Part shown: piece by piece, positions 46,101-55,804 of the stretch | Layout of the letters: each line of letters begins with the position of its first letter | Position numbering within the stretch: the stretch's first letter is position 1 | Assembly: GCA_001899855.1 (NCBI GenBank) | Contig: MKWR01000025.1 | Location: forward strand, 1 to 64,000 | From: Lysobacterales bacterium 63-13 | GTDB taxonomy: Bacteria > Pseudomonadota > Gammaproteobacteria > Xanthomonadales > Rhodanobacteraceae | DNA: 64,000 nucleotides | Direction: 5' to 3' | Notes under the pieces: model-generated | Told to the model about the DNA's origin: nothing | What the model saw: the letters and a program-made list of their open reading frames with translations, nothing else | Databases searched by the model: none | Made by a program: the position numbers and the translations under genes

Positions 46101-46502
46101 TCAAGGCGGTGCGCTGCTGTCGCCAGCCTTCAGCCGTGAACGCGCCGTGCGCTGCAGCGACTGCTGGAGGTTGACCCCGCAGTGACGGCACACGCTGGCA
46201 TCGGGCTGGTTCGGCGTCGCGCATTCGGCACAGGCCACGCGCCTGGAACGGCTGAGGCCAATGACGATCCAGCCAATCGGGCCCAGCACGGCGGCCCAGA
46301 CGATGCCCGCCATCATGCGCCCCTTCAAGCGCCCGATCAGCGCACCACCGGCAATGCTGACGACGGTGAATGCCGTCGCCCAGGCCCACAAGGCGGGATC
46401 GAGGAGTCTCTGCAAACACGCCTGGTTCATGCGCATCAGTGCATCGACATCCGAGCCGTCGAGCTTCGACAGCGCCGTCAGGCTGCACTCAAGCGCATCC
46501 AT
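46101..46502 (-). CDS. Membrane protein with C-terminal zinc ribbon
   Basis: The 133-residue protein has two hydrophobic helices (WAWATAFTVVSIAGGALIG and MAGIVWAAVLGPIGWIVIG) and a C-terminal zinc ribbon, CAECATPNQPDASVCRHCG. Such proteins resemble small DUF-type scaffolds with unknown roles. The ATG at 46502 lies 4 nt after the gltX stop, so the two genes are probably co-transcribed. There is no catalytic signature. Confidence 0.75.
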   Translation of the reverse strand: MDALECSLTALSKLDGSDVDALMRMNQACLQRLLDPALWAWATAFTVVSIAGGALIGRLKGRMMAGIVWAAVLGPIGWIVIGLSRSRRVACAECATPNQPDASVCRHCGVNLQQSLQRTARSRLKAGDSSAPP

Positions 46503-46506
46503 TGCC

Positions 46507-47910
46507 TCAGCCGCCGGCCAACTTGATCGCCGCTTCGACGCGACGCAAGGCTTCATCGCGTCCGGCGAGGAAGACGGTGTGATCGATCGACGGCGACACC
46601 TGGGTTCCGGTGATGGCGACGCGCAAGGGCTGCGCCACCTTGCCCATGCCCTCGCTGATTGCCGTCGCCGCCGCCGCGATCGCCGCATGCACGTTCTCGA
46701 CCGTCCATTCCGCCGTCGTGACCAGTTGCGCATGCACCGCCTGCAGCGCCGGCAGTGCGGTTGCGGACTGCAAGTGCTTGCTCACCGCGGCATCGTCATA
46801 GGCTTCCAGCGGCGCGTACCAGACCCGCGCCTTTGCGGCCATTTCCTTGAGCGTCTGCGCACGCTCGCGCAAGGCGATGATGACATCGAGCGGATCCGGC
46901 CCCTGCTCCGGATCGATGCCGGCCGCACGCAATTGCCAGGTGAAATGCGGCAGCAGTTCGAGCGGATCGTCGGTCTTGATGTAGTGCTGGTTGAGCCAGG
47001 ACAGTTTCTCGACGTCAAAACGCGACGCTGCCCGATTGGCATCGCCGATATCGAACAACTCGATCATCTGCTCGCGCGAGAAGATTTCCTGGTCGCCATG
47101 CGACCAGCCGAGGCGGACCAGGTAATTCAGCACGGCGTGTGGCAGGAAACCGTCATCGCGGTACTGCATGACGCTGACCGCGCCGTGGCGCTTGCTGAGC
47201 TTCTGTCCGTCCGGGCCGAGGATCATCGGCAGGTGCGCGAAGGTCGGCACATCGGCACCCAACGCGTGATAGACATTGATCTGGCGTGGCGTGTTGTTGA
47301 CGTGATCATCGCCACGCACGACATCGGTGATGCGCATGTCGATGTCGTCGACGACGACGGCAAAGTTGTAGGTGGGAAAGCCATCGGAACGGAACAGGAC
47401 CAGATCGTCGAGTTCCTCGTTGTTCCATTCGATGCGGCCCTTGACCTTGTCATCGAAGACCACGCCGCCGGAAGCCGGGTTCTTGAAACGGATGACCCGG
47501 TTCGGATCCTCGCGGAAGCCTTCGTTGCGATCGCGGTAGTAGCCGTTGTAACGCGGCTTCAGGCCCTTCTCCATGGCCTCGGCGCGCATGGCGTCGATTT
47601 CTTCCTTCGACTCGTAGGCGTAGTACGCCTTGCCGGCCTTGAGCAGGTCCTCGGCCACCTGCCGGTAGCGATCCATGCGCAGGGTCTGGTAGAACGGCCC
47701 CTCGTCGTAGTCCAGTCCAAGCCAGCTCATGCCATCGAGGATGGCCTGCACGGCCGCCTGGGTCGAACGCTCGCGGTCGGTATCCTCGATGCGCAGGATG
47801 AATTCACCACCACGATGGCGCGCCTCCAGCCAGCAATAGAGCGCGGTGCGCGCACCGCCGATATGCAGGAATCCGGTTGGACTGGGGGCGAAACGGGTAC
47901 GTACGGTCAT
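46507..47910 (-). CDS. gltX: Glutamyl-tRNA synthetase
   Basis: GluRS charges tRNA-Glu with glutamate. The 467-residue class I enzyme has the HIGH-type motif [19 protein letters not shown] (HIGG at 16-19) and the KMSKS-type motif [13 protein letters not shown]. The anticodon-binding all-helical C-terminal domain has normal length. A cognate tRNA-Glu(TTC) gene lies 5 kb away. The ATG at 47910 is the natural start. It is divergent from the nucleotidase gene and followed by the zinc-ribbon protein gene. Confidence 0.97.
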   Translation of the reverse strand: MTVRTRFAPSPTGFLHIGGARTALYCWLEARHRGGEFILRIEDTDRERSTQAAVQAILDGMSWLGLDYDEGPFYQTLRMDRYRQVAEDLLKAGKAYYAYESKEEIDAMRAEAMEKGLKPRYNGYYRDRNEGFREDPNRVIRFKNPASGGVVFDDKVKGRIEWNNEELDDLVLFRSDGFPTYNFAVVVDDIDMRITDVVRGDDHVNNTPRQINVYHALGADVPTFAHLPMILGPDGQKLSKRHGAVSVMQYRDDGFLPHAVLNYLVRLGWSHGDQEIFSREQMIELFDIGDANRAASRFDVEKLSWLNQHYIKTDDPLELLPHFTWQLRAAGIDPEQGPDPLDVIIALRERAQTLKEMAAKARVWYAPLEAYDDAAVSKHLQSATALPALQAVHAQLVTTAEWTVENVHAAIAAAATAISEGMGKVAQPLRVAITGTQVSPSIDHTVFLAGRDEALRRVEAAIKLAGG

Positions 47911-48049
47911 CGCAAAGGCAACTCGTTGAGCGGTCGGTCAGTTTACCGGAGCGCCCGCCTGGCCTGGCAAATCCGCATCGGCAAACGTCCGGCAGATGAC
48001 TTCGCCCGGCGATGCTGGCATGTTCCGATGTCCGTTCCGGTGCCCCGTC

Positions 48050-50062
48050 ATGAATCCGATTCCACGCCACTGCCTGATTTTCGTCCTCAGCCTCGCCTTG
48101 CTGGCGTGTTCGGCCAATCCGCCGAAAGCACCGGCCGCCGCAGAGGGAACGCGGGCTACCCTGGCCATCCTGGAAACCACCGATATCCACTCGAATGTCC
48201 TCAGTTATGACTACTACAAGCTCGCCGAGGACACGTCGCTGGGATTCGAGCGCATGGCAACCCTGATTGCCGAAGCGCGCAGGCAATATCCGAACTCGCT
48301 GCTGTTCGATGCCGGCGACACCATCCAGGGCACGGCGCTGGCCGATTGGCAGGCGCGCGGCAAGGAGCTGGCCTGCGACCAGGAACTGGCCATGTACAAG
48401 GCCATGGATGTGCTTGGCTACGACGGCGGTACCATCGGCAACCACGAATTCAACTACGGCCTGCCCTTCCTCAGCCAGGTCACGGATCAGCCGATGGCGA
48501 TCGATGGCGTTGCCAGACGCCGTTGCAAGGGACCGGATTTCCCGCTGGTGCTGGCCAACGTGTTCAATGCCGCGGATGGCCAGCCGTTGTACCCGCCGAC
48601 AGCCCTGCTCGAGCGCACGCTGACGGCGCTTGATCCGACCGGCAAGCACATCGAGGTGCCGATCCGCATCGGCATCATCGGCTTCACGCCGCCGCCGATC
48701 CTGCTCTGGGATCACAACAACCTCGAAGGCAAGGTGACCACGATGGGCGTGGTCGAAGCCGCCCGCCGCCATGCGCCCGCGCTGCGCGCCGAAGGTGCCG
48801 ACATCATCGTGGCCTTGTCGCACGGCGGCATCGATACGCGTCCCTACTCCGAGGACATGGAAAACGCCGGCTGGCACCTGGCCCGCGAGCCCGATATCGA
48901 CGTGCTGCTGCTCGGCCATTCGCATCAGGCTTTCCCTGATCCCGGCAATGCGAAGTCACGCTACAACGACCTGCCGGAAGTCGACAACACGCGCGGCTTC
49001 ATCCACGGCAAACCGGCGGTGATGGGCAACATGTGGGGCAAGAGTCTTGGCCTGGTCGAACTCGGGCTGATGCGCAGCGACGGCCACTGGCGGATCGATG
49101 CCGAGCGCAGCCATGCCGAGGTCAGGAACATCCGGGACAAGGATGGAACCACGGTCGCGGCGGATCCGGCCATCGCCGCTGCGGTCAAGGCCGAGCACGA
49201 AGCCACCATTGCCTATGTCTCGGCAGCGATCGGCGCCAGCGATTTCCCGATGACCACGTACTTCACCGCCATTGGCGATGTCAGCGCGATCCAGCCGCTG
49301 AACACCGCGCAGCGCGCCTACGTGCAACGCTACATCGCCGAAAACATGCCCGAGCTGAAGGATGTCCCGGTGCTTTCGGCAGCGGCGCCGTTCAAGGCCG
49401 GTTTCGGTGGTGCCACCGATTTCACCGATATTGCCGCTGGCCCGCTGGCCATCCGCAACGCCGCCGATCTTTACCTGTATCCGAACACGCTGTCGGCAGT
49501 GAAACTCAACGGCACCGAGCTGAAGGCCTGGCTGGAAAAATCCGCAGCCTATTTCAACCGCATCGACCCGCAACAAACCGACGCCCAGGAACTGGTCAAC
49601 CGCAAGACGCCAAGCTACAACTTCGATGTCATCCAGGGCGGAATCCGTTATGCCATCGACCTCGGCAAGCCGGTCGGCGAGCGCATTGTCGACCTGCGCC
49701 ACGACGGCCAATTGGTCCAGCCACAACAGGTCTTCATCGTCGCCACCAACAACTACCGCGCCAGTGGCGGCGGCGACTTTCCGGGCACCGGCAGCGCGCA
49801 TGTGCTCTTCAACTCACCCGACATGAACCGCCAGATCCTGATCGACTGGGTCCGCCAGCAGCGCAGGCTGCGCCTGGAAGCAGATGCCAGCGACCAACCC
49901 TGGCGCTTCGTGCCGCTGCACACCCGCGGGCCGATCGTGTTCCGCTCCGCCAGCGGCAAGCTCGACCTGGCCCGCGCGCTGGGCATCACGGGTGTCCTTG
50001 AAACCCGTGTTGATGGCGATGGCATGTCAACGTATACAATCGATCTTTCGCCATCCCGCTGA
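48050..50062 (+). CDS. cpdB: 2',3'-cyclic-nucleotide 2'-phosphodiesterase/3'-nucleotidase-like lipoprotein
   Basis: The 670-residue protein is a metallophosphatase with a 5'-nucleotidase C-terminal domain. It starts with a lipobox (LALLACSANP, C20), then ETTDIHSNV (D45, H47), LFDAGDTIQG, TIGNHEFNYGL and GHSHQAFPD, the two-metal site. The C-terminal part has FNRIDPQQTD, typical of the CpdB substrate domain. It would act in the periplasm or at the surface, releasing phosphate and nucleosides from nucleotides. It is predicted as lipid-anchored, unlike soluble E. coli CpdB. ATG 48050. Confidence 0.92.
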   Translation: MNPIPRHCLIFVLSLALLACSANPPKAPAAAEGTRATLAILETTDIHSNVLSYDYYKLAEDTSLGFERMATLIAEARRQYPNSLLFDAGDTIQGTALADWQARGKELACDQELAMYKAMDVLGYDGGTIGNHEFNYGLPFLSQVTDQPMAIDGVARRRCKGPDFPLVLANVFNAADGQPLYPPTALLERTLTALDPTGKHIEVPIRIGIIGFTPPPILLWDHNNLEGKVTTMGVVEAARRHAPALRAEGADIIVALSHGGIDTRPYSEDMENAGWHLAREPDIDVLLLGHSHQAFPDPGNAKSRYNDLPEVDNTRGFIHGKPAVMGNMWGKSLGLVELGLMRSDGHWRIDAERSHAEVRNIRDKDGTTVAADPAIAAAVKAEHEATIAYVSAAIGASDFPMTTYFTAIGDVSAIQPLNTAQRAYVQRYIAENMPELKDVPVLSAAAPFKAGFGGATDFTDIAAGPLAIRNAADLYLYPNTLSAVKLNGTELKAWLEKSAAYFNRIDPQQTDAQELVNRKTPSYNFDVIQGGIRYAIDLGKPVGERIVDLRHDGQLVQPQQVFIVATNNYRASGGGDFPGTGSAHVLFNSPDMNRQILIDWVRQQRRLRLEADASDQPWRFVPLHTRGPIVFRSASGKLDLARALGITGVLETRVDGDGMSTYTIDLSPSR

Positions 50063-50095
50063 GCTTGCCGGCTGCCTTCGTCGACGCGAGAACCC

Positions 50096-51652
50096 ATGCA
50101 AAAGCGCGCTTCGATCGACCCTTCGCATCGCCATCTGGCGCGCCGCGTGCTTGCATTGAGCCTGTTGGCGGCGCTCGTCGATGCGTACGCGGCGGCAAAT
50201 CCCCTGCCCGCCGATATTCCCCTGCAATGGCCGCTGGCGCACGAGCGCGCTGCGCAAACCACGCCCTTGCGCGCGCGTCTCGATGCCCTGCGCATTTCGC
50301 GGCCGGCACCCGCCGGCAGCCAGCCGCGCGTGCTCACGGTCAGCAATTGCGCGGATGATGATTCCAGCGGCAGCCTGCGCAACGCGGTTGAACTCGCCCT
50401 CAGCGGCGACACCATCGATCTGTCGCATCTGGTCTGCAGCACGATCAGCCTGAGCCAGGGCGCGCTCAAGGTGGAACTCGACGACCTCACCCTGCTCGGT
50501 CCCGGTGCCGACCAGCTCACCCTTGATGCCGGTGGCCGCGACCGCATCCTGCTGCACCCGGGTTCGGGCACCTTGACCATTGCCGGCCTGACCCTGGCCA
50601 ACGGCCGTTTTGACGCGGTCGACAACGATATCGGCTTCGGCGGCTGCATCGCCAGCGGCGCCATGCTGGTCCTGCGCGACAGCGTGGTCCGCGATTGCCT
50701 TGCCGTCGGCGTGGGTTCGTATGGCGGTGCCGTGCTCTCCGGTCACCTGACCATGAGGAACAGCACGATCTCGGGCAGCAGCGCCTTTGGCGATCATCCG
50801 ACCAATGGCACGGCAGCCTATGGCGGTGGTGCGTTTGCCTATGGCGTCAACATCCTCGACAGCACGATCAGCGGCAACTCGGCGATCGGCACCGACAACG
50901 CGCCGCTGTCGCATTGGGAAATCGGTGGCGGCCTGTTCATCGCACGCAATGGCGGCAGCATCGAACGCTCGACCATCAGCAACAATTTCGCCATCCGCTT
51001 TGCCGGAGGTCTCACCCAGGAAGGCAACCTCGAACTGCGCAACTCGACGGTCAGCGGCAACGTGACGGCGCAGGACGACGGTGGCGGCCTGCGCGTACGC
51101 CAGGTCACATCCATTCGCGTGGTCAACTCGACCATTGCCGGCAACCATGCCGGCTCGCACGGCGGCGGCATCTCATTCATCGACAATGCCTTGCCCTCGA
51201 CCCTGGTCAGCAGCCTGGTCTCGGGCAACAGCTCGGCTAGCGGTGCCGATGATGTCTACAGCAGCATGTCGCTGCAGGTTTCCGGATCTCACAACCTGGT
51301 CATGCAGGCTGGCGGCAACGTGCACTTGCCCGCGGACACACTCACTGCCGATCCGCTGCTGCTGCCACTGGCCGACAACGGTGGCGCCACACTCACCCAC
51401 GCCCTGCCCCTCGACAGCCCGGCAATCGACCAGGGCGAAAACCCCGATGTCCGCGCCACCGACCAGCGCGGTACCGGTTACCTGCGGGAATACAACGGAC
51501 GTGCCGACATCGGCGCGTACGAGTACCAGGGCAACAGCGCGCGCGCCTTGCCGCTGGATGCATGGAGCCAGGCGGCAACATGGCTCCTCGCCGGACTCCT
51601 CGCCCTGGCCGCGGGCCTGCGCCGACTAACGCGGCGCCCTGTCCGCGACTGA
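50096..51652 (+). CDS. Secreted parallel beta-helix protein with C-terminal sorting-like helix
   Basis: The 518-residue protein has a signal peptide, then a right-handed beta-helix with repeating NSTISGNSA, NSTVSGNVT and NSTIAGNHAG units (about residues 220-370). The end of the helix domain has the choice-of-anchor-Q type LDSPAIDQGENPD, DQRGTGYLREYNGRADIGAYEY. It finishes in LPLDAWSQAATWLLAGLLAL then a basic tail, a helix followed by RR, which resembles IPTL-CTERM sorting signals without the exact IPTL. It is probably a surface protein; ligand unknown. Confidence 0.75.
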   Translation: MQKRASIDPSHRHLARRVLALSLLAALVDAYAAANPLPADIPLQWPLAHERAAQTTPLRARLDALRISRPAPAGSQPRVLTVSNCADDDSSGSLRNAVELALSGDTIDLSHLVCSTISLSQGALKVELDDLTLLGPGADQLTLDAGGRDRILLHPGSGTLTIAGLTLANGRFDAVDNDIGFGGCIASGAMLVLRDSVVRDCLAVGVGSYGGAVLSGHLTMRNSTISGSSAFGDHPTNGTAAYGGGAFAYGVNILDSTISGNSAIGTDNAPLSHWEIGGGLFIARNGGSIERSTISNNFAIRFAGGLTQEGNLELRNSTVSGNVTAQDDGGGLRVRQVTSIRVVNSTIAGNHAGSHGGGISFIDNALPSTLVSSLVSGNSSASGADDVYSSMSLQVSGSHNLVMQAGGNVHLPADTLTADPLLLPLADNGGATLTHALPLDSPAIDQGENPDVRATDQRGTGYLREYNGRADIGAYEYQGNSARALPLDAWSQAATWLLAGLLALAAGLRRLTRRPVRD

Positions 51653-51684
51653 GTCACGGTCAGGCTTGCCCATTCCGCGCTCGC

Positions 51685-51741
51685 CGCGCCGAGTCGCGCA
51701 GCGACGGGATCGATTCCTCCGCCACTGCCCGACTCGGCGCG
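51685..51741. repeat. Long-loop perfect inverted repeat
   Basis: CGCGCCGAGTCG (51685-51696) and CGACTCGGCGCG (51730-51741) form a perfect 12-bp inverted repeat with a 33-nt loop, in the gap between two convergent genes. It might act as a bidirectional terminator, although the loop is long and there is no T-run. Confidence 0.6.
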
Positions 51742-51754
51742 TCCAGCGCAATGA

Positions 51755-52210
51755 TCACTTGACGGTGACGGTGATCTTTTCCGAGACGATGGGTGGATCG
51801 AACTGCATGTGCAGCGCATCGGCCAGATCAAGCTGCAAGGTGTGCTTGCCTGGGGCGAGCTTGATGGTCGTCTCGGTCTGCCCGCCACCGAAATGCACAT
51901 GGTGTTCATCGGCAGGAATCGGCTTGTCCAGCGCCGGCAGGTCTTCGACATCGATCAACAGATGGTGATGGCCGGTGCCCTTGGCCATGTTCCCGGCCGG
52001 GGATACGCCCATGCCGCGCAAACCGAAGCGCACGGTGACCTCGGACGAGACCGTTTCGCCGTCCTTCGGTGAAATGAAATAAAGCTCGACACCCGCGGGC
52101 GCAGCCGTGCGCGGCGGACTCATCGGCTTGGCCTCGTCGGCCGCAAGCGGAAGCATGTACAGGCCAGCGGCAAGCGCGAACGCGGACAGAAGCAGTGTGC
52201 GATGAAGCAT
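51755..52210 (-). CDS. DUF4399 periplasmic protein
   Basis: The 151-residue product has a signal peptide (MLHRTLLLSAFALAAGLYML, cleaved after LAA). The family signature is GVELYFISPKDGETVSSEVT, then GTGHHHLLIDV and the HHVHFGGGQTE histidine cluster, which suggests metal binding. DUF4399 proteins are small periplasmic proteins of unknown role, often near copper or redox genes. AGGAGA precedes ATG 52210. It is convergent with the beta-helix gene and divergent from the tRNA genes. Confidence 0.9.
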   Translation of the reverse strand: MLHRTLLLSAFALAAGLYMLPLAADEAKPMSPPRTAAPAGVELYFISPKDGETVSSEVTVRFGLRGMGVSPAGNMAKGTGHHHLLIDVEDLPALDKPIPADEHHVHFGGGQTETTIKLAPGKHTLQLDLADALHMQFDPPIVSEKITVTVK

Positions 52211-52378
52211 TGGATTTCTCCTGCAGTGACGGAACAACGGCGCATCATGCCATCGACAACAAGAATGGGTGCGCTGCCTCAAGGCGCAAGGCAGGCGGAC
52301 AGCCGATGGAAATCCGCTGCAGGTGCGCTGCCGGGATGACGATATCAAGGCGATTTCACACGCAATGCAGAATAAGTG

Positions 52379-52407
52379 TTGACGATACCGCCCGCACTCC
52401 TTATTCT
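52379..52407 (+). promoter_or_regulatory. Sigma70-type promoter of the tRNA cluster
   Basis: TTGACG (52379-52384) and TATTCT (52402-52407) are separated by exactly 17 nt. A GC-rich discriminator CTCGCGCCTCCC follows directly, as in stable-RNA promoters under stringent control. The tRNA-Ala begins at 52420, close to the expected start. Confidence 0.75.
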
Positions 52408-52419
52408 CTCGCGCCTCCC

Positions 52420-52495
<76 letters not shown>

Positions 52496-52529
52496 GATTC
52501 AAAGTTGGTTTTCCACGGTTTCTCTATGC

Positions 52530-52605
52530 GTCCCCATCGTCTAGAGGCCCAGGACACCGCCCTTTCACGGCAGTAACAGGGGTTCGAATCCCCTTGGGGA
52601 CGCCA
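52530..52605 (+). tRNA. tRNA-Glu (anticodon TTC)
   Basis: GTCCCCA begins the gene and the CCA ends it. The anticodon loop CTTTCAC gives TTC, the T loop is GGTTCGAATCC, and the acceptor stem pairs GTCCCCA with TGGGGAC. The glutamyl-tRNA synthetase gene (gltX) is also in the window. Confidence 0.95.
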
Positions 52606-52678
52606 GTGACGATCAGGCTCGCGAAATCGCGTCGGATCGGTGAGAATAGCGGATTGCGCAGGATGCGCTGAAAAACGT

Positions 52679-52755
52679 GGAGCGGTAGTTCAGCTGGTTA
52701 GAATGCTGGCCTGTCACGCCGGAGGTCGCGGGTTCGAGTCCCGTCCGCTCCGCCA
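52679..52755 (+). tRNA. tRNA-Asp (anticodon GTC)
   Basis: The acceptor stem GGAGCGG pairs with CCGCTCC. The anticodon loop CTGTCAC gives GTC, the T arm has GGTTCGAGTCC, and CCA is encoded. It is third in the cluster and is followed by a terminator. Confidence 0.95.
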
Positions 52756-52766
52756 CTTTTCACAAG

Positions 52767-52793
52767 AAAACCCGCATGAAAGCGGGTTTTTTT
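52767..52793 (+). terminator. Rho-independent terminator of the tRNA cluster
   Basis: AAAACCCGC (52767-52775) and GCGGGTTTT (52782-52790) pair around ATGAAA, and the run of T continues to 52793. It ends the Ala-Glu-Asp transcript. Confidence 0.93.
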
Positions 52794-52824
52794 GTGGGCG
52801 ATTCTTGCCGTCTGTTCCTGCAGA

Positions 52825-53319
52825 TCAGGCCAGAGCCTTGCGCGCGGGAACGGCGCCGGCATCCATCGCCTCGAGGGTTCCCGGCGAATGGCCCTGCTCG
52901 GCCAGGTATTCAAGCCAGCGATTGAGGAACGAACTCTGCCGCACGCGGCGTTCGAAGACCGTGCGCGCCGGCGGCAGCGGCCCGATTGCCCGCTCAAGGC
53001 GCAGATCCGAGTGATAGTGCCGCACCTCGGCCATGCGCGCATCACGATACATGCGGATGTTCGCCGATGGCACCAGGCCGCCGGTTTCATTGTCGCGCAG
53101 GCAATAAGTCAGGATCAGGTCGACGGTGTAGCGATGGTGTTCGGTGACGTCGAGGAGGACATCGAGGCGATCATCCACCGAGGACAAATAGCGCCCGGCG
53201 ACCAGGCGCTGCGGCGCGAACAAGCGTGCCAGTCGATGATAGTTCTCGGCATACATCCCCATCAACCACGAGAAGCGGCTGGGCAGCGCGGATACACGGT
53301 TGGCGATCAAGGTCGACAT
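52825..53319 (-). CDS. DUF1249 (YqiB-like) protein
   Basis: The 164-residue protein begins MSTLIANRVSALPSRFSWLM and carries the YqiB features LMGMYAENYHRLARLFAP and VTEHHRYTVDLILTYCLRD, with a basic C-terminal half (VFERRVRQSSFLNRWLEYLA). Homologues are conserved in gammaproteobacteria, with no well-established function. No signal peptide. ATG 53319 is preferred over 53364. It is convergent with the tRNA cluster. Confidence 0.9.
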   Translation of the reverse strand: MSTLIANRVSALPSRFSWLMGMYAENYHRLARLFAPQRLVAGRYLSSVDDRLDVLLDVTEHHRYTVDLILTYCLRDNETGGLVPSANIRMYRDARMAEVRHYHSDLRLERAIGPLPPARTVFERRVRQSSFLNRWLEYLAEQGHSPGTLEAMDAGAVPARKALA

Positions 53320-53438
53320 GGATCGATCATAGCATCGGGGTTTCCATCGACCAGTCTGTTGCACAAACGCCTTTCCGGCGTACCATCAGGATCTCGCCCG
53401 CGCTTTCCCGATCGCCTCGCCGATCGCCCCACGCACAC

Positions 53439-54254
53439 TCAGAACATGTGTTTCTCGATGCCGAGCTGGGACAGGATCTTGCTCGCGATTTCCTCGATCG
53501 AGGTATTCGTCGTGCTCTGCATGGGAATGCCCTCGCGGCGGTAGAGCTTCTCGGCGATTTCCAGTTCGCGCCGGCATTGCGCCAGCGTGGCGTAGGCGCT
53601 GCCCGGACGTCGCGCCTCGCGCACTTGGGCAAGACGCTCGGCATCGATGCTCAAGGCATACAGCCGCGACTTGTACGGCTTCAATCGCGCCGGCAGCTCG
53701 AAGCGCTGCAGATCCTCCTCGGTCAAGGGATAGTTGGCCGCCTTCACGCCATAGTGCAGGGCCATGTACAGGCAGGTCGGCGTCTTGCCGACTCGCGACA
53801 CGCCAACCAGGATCACTTCGGCATCGTCATAGCGCACATCGATGCCATCGTCGTGCGACAGCGCGTAATTGGTCGCGTTGATGCGTGCCTCGTACTCGGC
53901 GAAGTTGGTCAGTCCATGCGCCTTGCCGACATGCGAACTGCGCTGCAAGCCAAGCTCCTCTTCCAGCGGTGCAATGAACGGCGCAAAGACATCGAGCATG
54001 AGGCCGCCGCCGGTAGCCACCGTGTTGCTCAGCGACTCATCCATGATCGTGTTGACGACGATCGGTCGCATGCCGGTCTTCATGTGCGAGGTCTTGATGC
54101 GCAGTGCCGCATGTTCGGCCTTGGCTTCCGTATCGACAAACGGCAAGCGGAACGTTTCGAAATCAACTCCCTCGAACTGGGTCAACACGCTGTGGCCGAT
54201 AGTCTCGGCCGTGATTCCGGTACCGTCGGAAACGAAAAACACCGTGCGACGCAT
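53439..54254 (-). CDS. ppsR: PEP synthetase regulatory protein (kinase/pyrophosphorylase, DUF299)
   Basis: The 271-residue bifunctional enzyme phosphorylates and dephosphorylates phosphoenolpyruvate synthetase, using ADP and inorganic phosphate. It opens RRTVFFVSDGTGITAETIGH and has the P-loop-like ILVGVSRVGKTPTCLYMA near residue 150, both family hallmarks. The target, ppsA, lies 1.6 kb away on the other strand, with only one gene between them. ATG 54254. Regulation not seen. Confidence 0.95.
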   Translation of the reverse strand: MRRTVFFVSDGTGITAETIGHSVLTQFEGVDFETFRLPFVDTEAKAEHAALRIKTSHMKTGMRPIVVNTIMDESLSNTVATGGGLMLDVFAPFIAPLEEELGLQRSSHVGKAHGLTNFAEYEARINATNYALSHDDGIDVRYDDAEVILVGVSRVGKTPTCLYMALHYGVKAANYPLTEEDLQRFELPARLKPYKSRLYALSIDAERLAQVREARRPGSAYATLAQCRRELEIAEKLYRREGIPMQSTTNTSIEEIASKILSQLGIEKHMF

Positions 54255-54392
54255 GCGAACTCCAGCAATCTAATGGATATCCAGTCTATGCAATACGGAG
54301 AAACACCGCTAACCACCTTGCCCTTGGCTGCACCGAGGGCAGGCCAGAGCCGGTGATACCATCGCCCGTCATCTTCCACCTCCCGATCCACA

Positions 54393-55694
54393 ATGAGCGA
54401 CGACGATCATCCAGCCGGTACGTTGCTGCCGAGGCACACCACGCCGACCTGGGAAATGGAACTGCTGCTTTCCGGCGTCACCGTGTTTGCCCTGCTGCAG
54501 TTGGCCGGCATGATGGATGAGGCCTTTCTGGCCTTGCTTCCAAGGCTCGACAGGGATTGGGCGGCGCTGAGCCGATTGCTGTTTGCCTACAGCAAGATGA
54601 GCGTGCTGACCCTGGCCATCGCCTTCGTGCTGCACCTGGTTCTGCGCGGCTACTGGGTTGCCCTCGTCGGCATGAACTCGATCTATCCCGGAGGCGTGCG
54701 CTGGGATCGCCTGAAGACCGGCCCGATCCAGCGACGAGTCATCGAGCATCGCGGCATCCGCATCGCTGATCGCATCGAAACCGCCGACAATCGGGCCAGC
54801 ATCGTCTTTGCGCTTGGGGTCACCTTTGCACTCATCCTCTTCGGATTGGTGCTGGTGGTGGTCGTGGGCTTCACGATATCCAGCCTGCTCGCCTGGCTGT
54901 TCGGCTGGCCGTGGCTGCTGCCCAACGGCGTTTTCCTCCTGCTGGCATTGATCGCCCTGCCTTATGCAATCGCCTACGGCTTCGATCGCCGCTTCGGTGC
55001 CCGTGTTGCGCCCGCTGGCCGGACCTCACGCGGGGTCGCAGCCATCTACCTCTTTTATGCACGCCTGGGCTATGGCAGCGACAGCAATCCGATCATGACG
55101 CTGCTGAAAAGCCATGTCGGCGAGCGCAAGGTTTTCGCGGCGACCTTTGTTTCCATCCTGTTTGTCGCTGCCATCGTCATGGGGCAATTGGCCCTGCAAA
55201 TGAATCCGGTCGCGATCGGTGACTACACGCTGTGGCCGGATGCCGAAGCGGGCGCGACCGATTCCGTGGTTCATCAGCATTACCGCGACCAAGCTGGCCC
55301 GATCAACGCCTTGGTGCCGACCATCGACAGCATGTTTCCCGCCGGCGATTACCTGAGCCTGTTTGTGCCATTCGATCCGAAGCTGCATCCGGCGCTGCTG
55401 GCCGATAGCTGTCCGGACATCTGGAATGTGGCGGCCACGCAATCACAGCGCGCGCCCCTGCTCGAATGCCTGGCGCAGTGGCAGCAACTCACCCTTGACG
55501 GACAACCGCTGGAAACGCCGGCGCTGCGGTACTATTCGGACCCGCGCACCGCGCAGCAGGGCGCGATCGCCATCGTGCCGATCCGCAATCTTGCCCCAGG
55601 CGAGCATCTGTTGAGCCTCAGGCGGGCGCAGCGCAAGGCCCCGGAGGACCACGACAAGGCAGCGGATCGATACCGGATCGCCTTCTGGAAGTAA
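54393..55694 (+). CDS. Hypothetical membrane protein between ppsR and ppsA
   Basis: The 433-residue product has about five hydrophobic helices, the first around residues 22-45 (LLLSGVTVFALLQLAGMM) and others near 150-165 and 250-275 (FAATFVSILFVAAIVMGQLA). A soluble C-terminal domain of ~170 residues follows. I do not recognise a family or catalytic residues. The gene starts 138 bp from ppsR (divergent) and ends 110 bp before ppsA in the same direction, so it may be co-expressed with ppsA. The ATG at 54393 is the only good start. Confidence 0.65.
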   Translation: MSDDDHPAGTLLPRHTTPTWEMELLLSGVTVFALLQLAGMMDEAFLALLPRLDRDWAALSRLLFAYSKMSVLTLAIAFVLHLVLRGYWVALVGMNSIYPGGVRWDRLKTGPIQRRVIEHRGIRIADRIETADNRASIVFALGVTFALILFGLVLVVVVGFTISSLLAWLFGWPWLLPNGVFLLLALIALPYAIAYGFDRRFGARVAPAGRTSRGVAAIYLFYARLGYGSDSNPIMTLLKSHVGERKVFAATFVSILFVAAIVMGQLALQMNPVAIGDYTLWPDAEAGATDSVVHQHYRDQAGPINALVPTIDSMFPAGDYLSLFVPFDPKLHPALLADSCPDIWNVAATQSQRAPLLECLAQWQQLTLDGQPLETPALRYYSDPRTAQQGAIAIVPIRNLAPGEHLLSLRRAQRKAPEDHDKAADRYRIAFWK

Positions 55695-55804
55695 CACCCG
55701 TAGCCTGCATGCACGTCCCCCTGCGGCTGCCGCCGCCGAACAGTGTTGTCCTGCGGACATAGCCGGTAGAATGATGCACTGCATTATTTTTCCGGAGATG
55801 AGTC

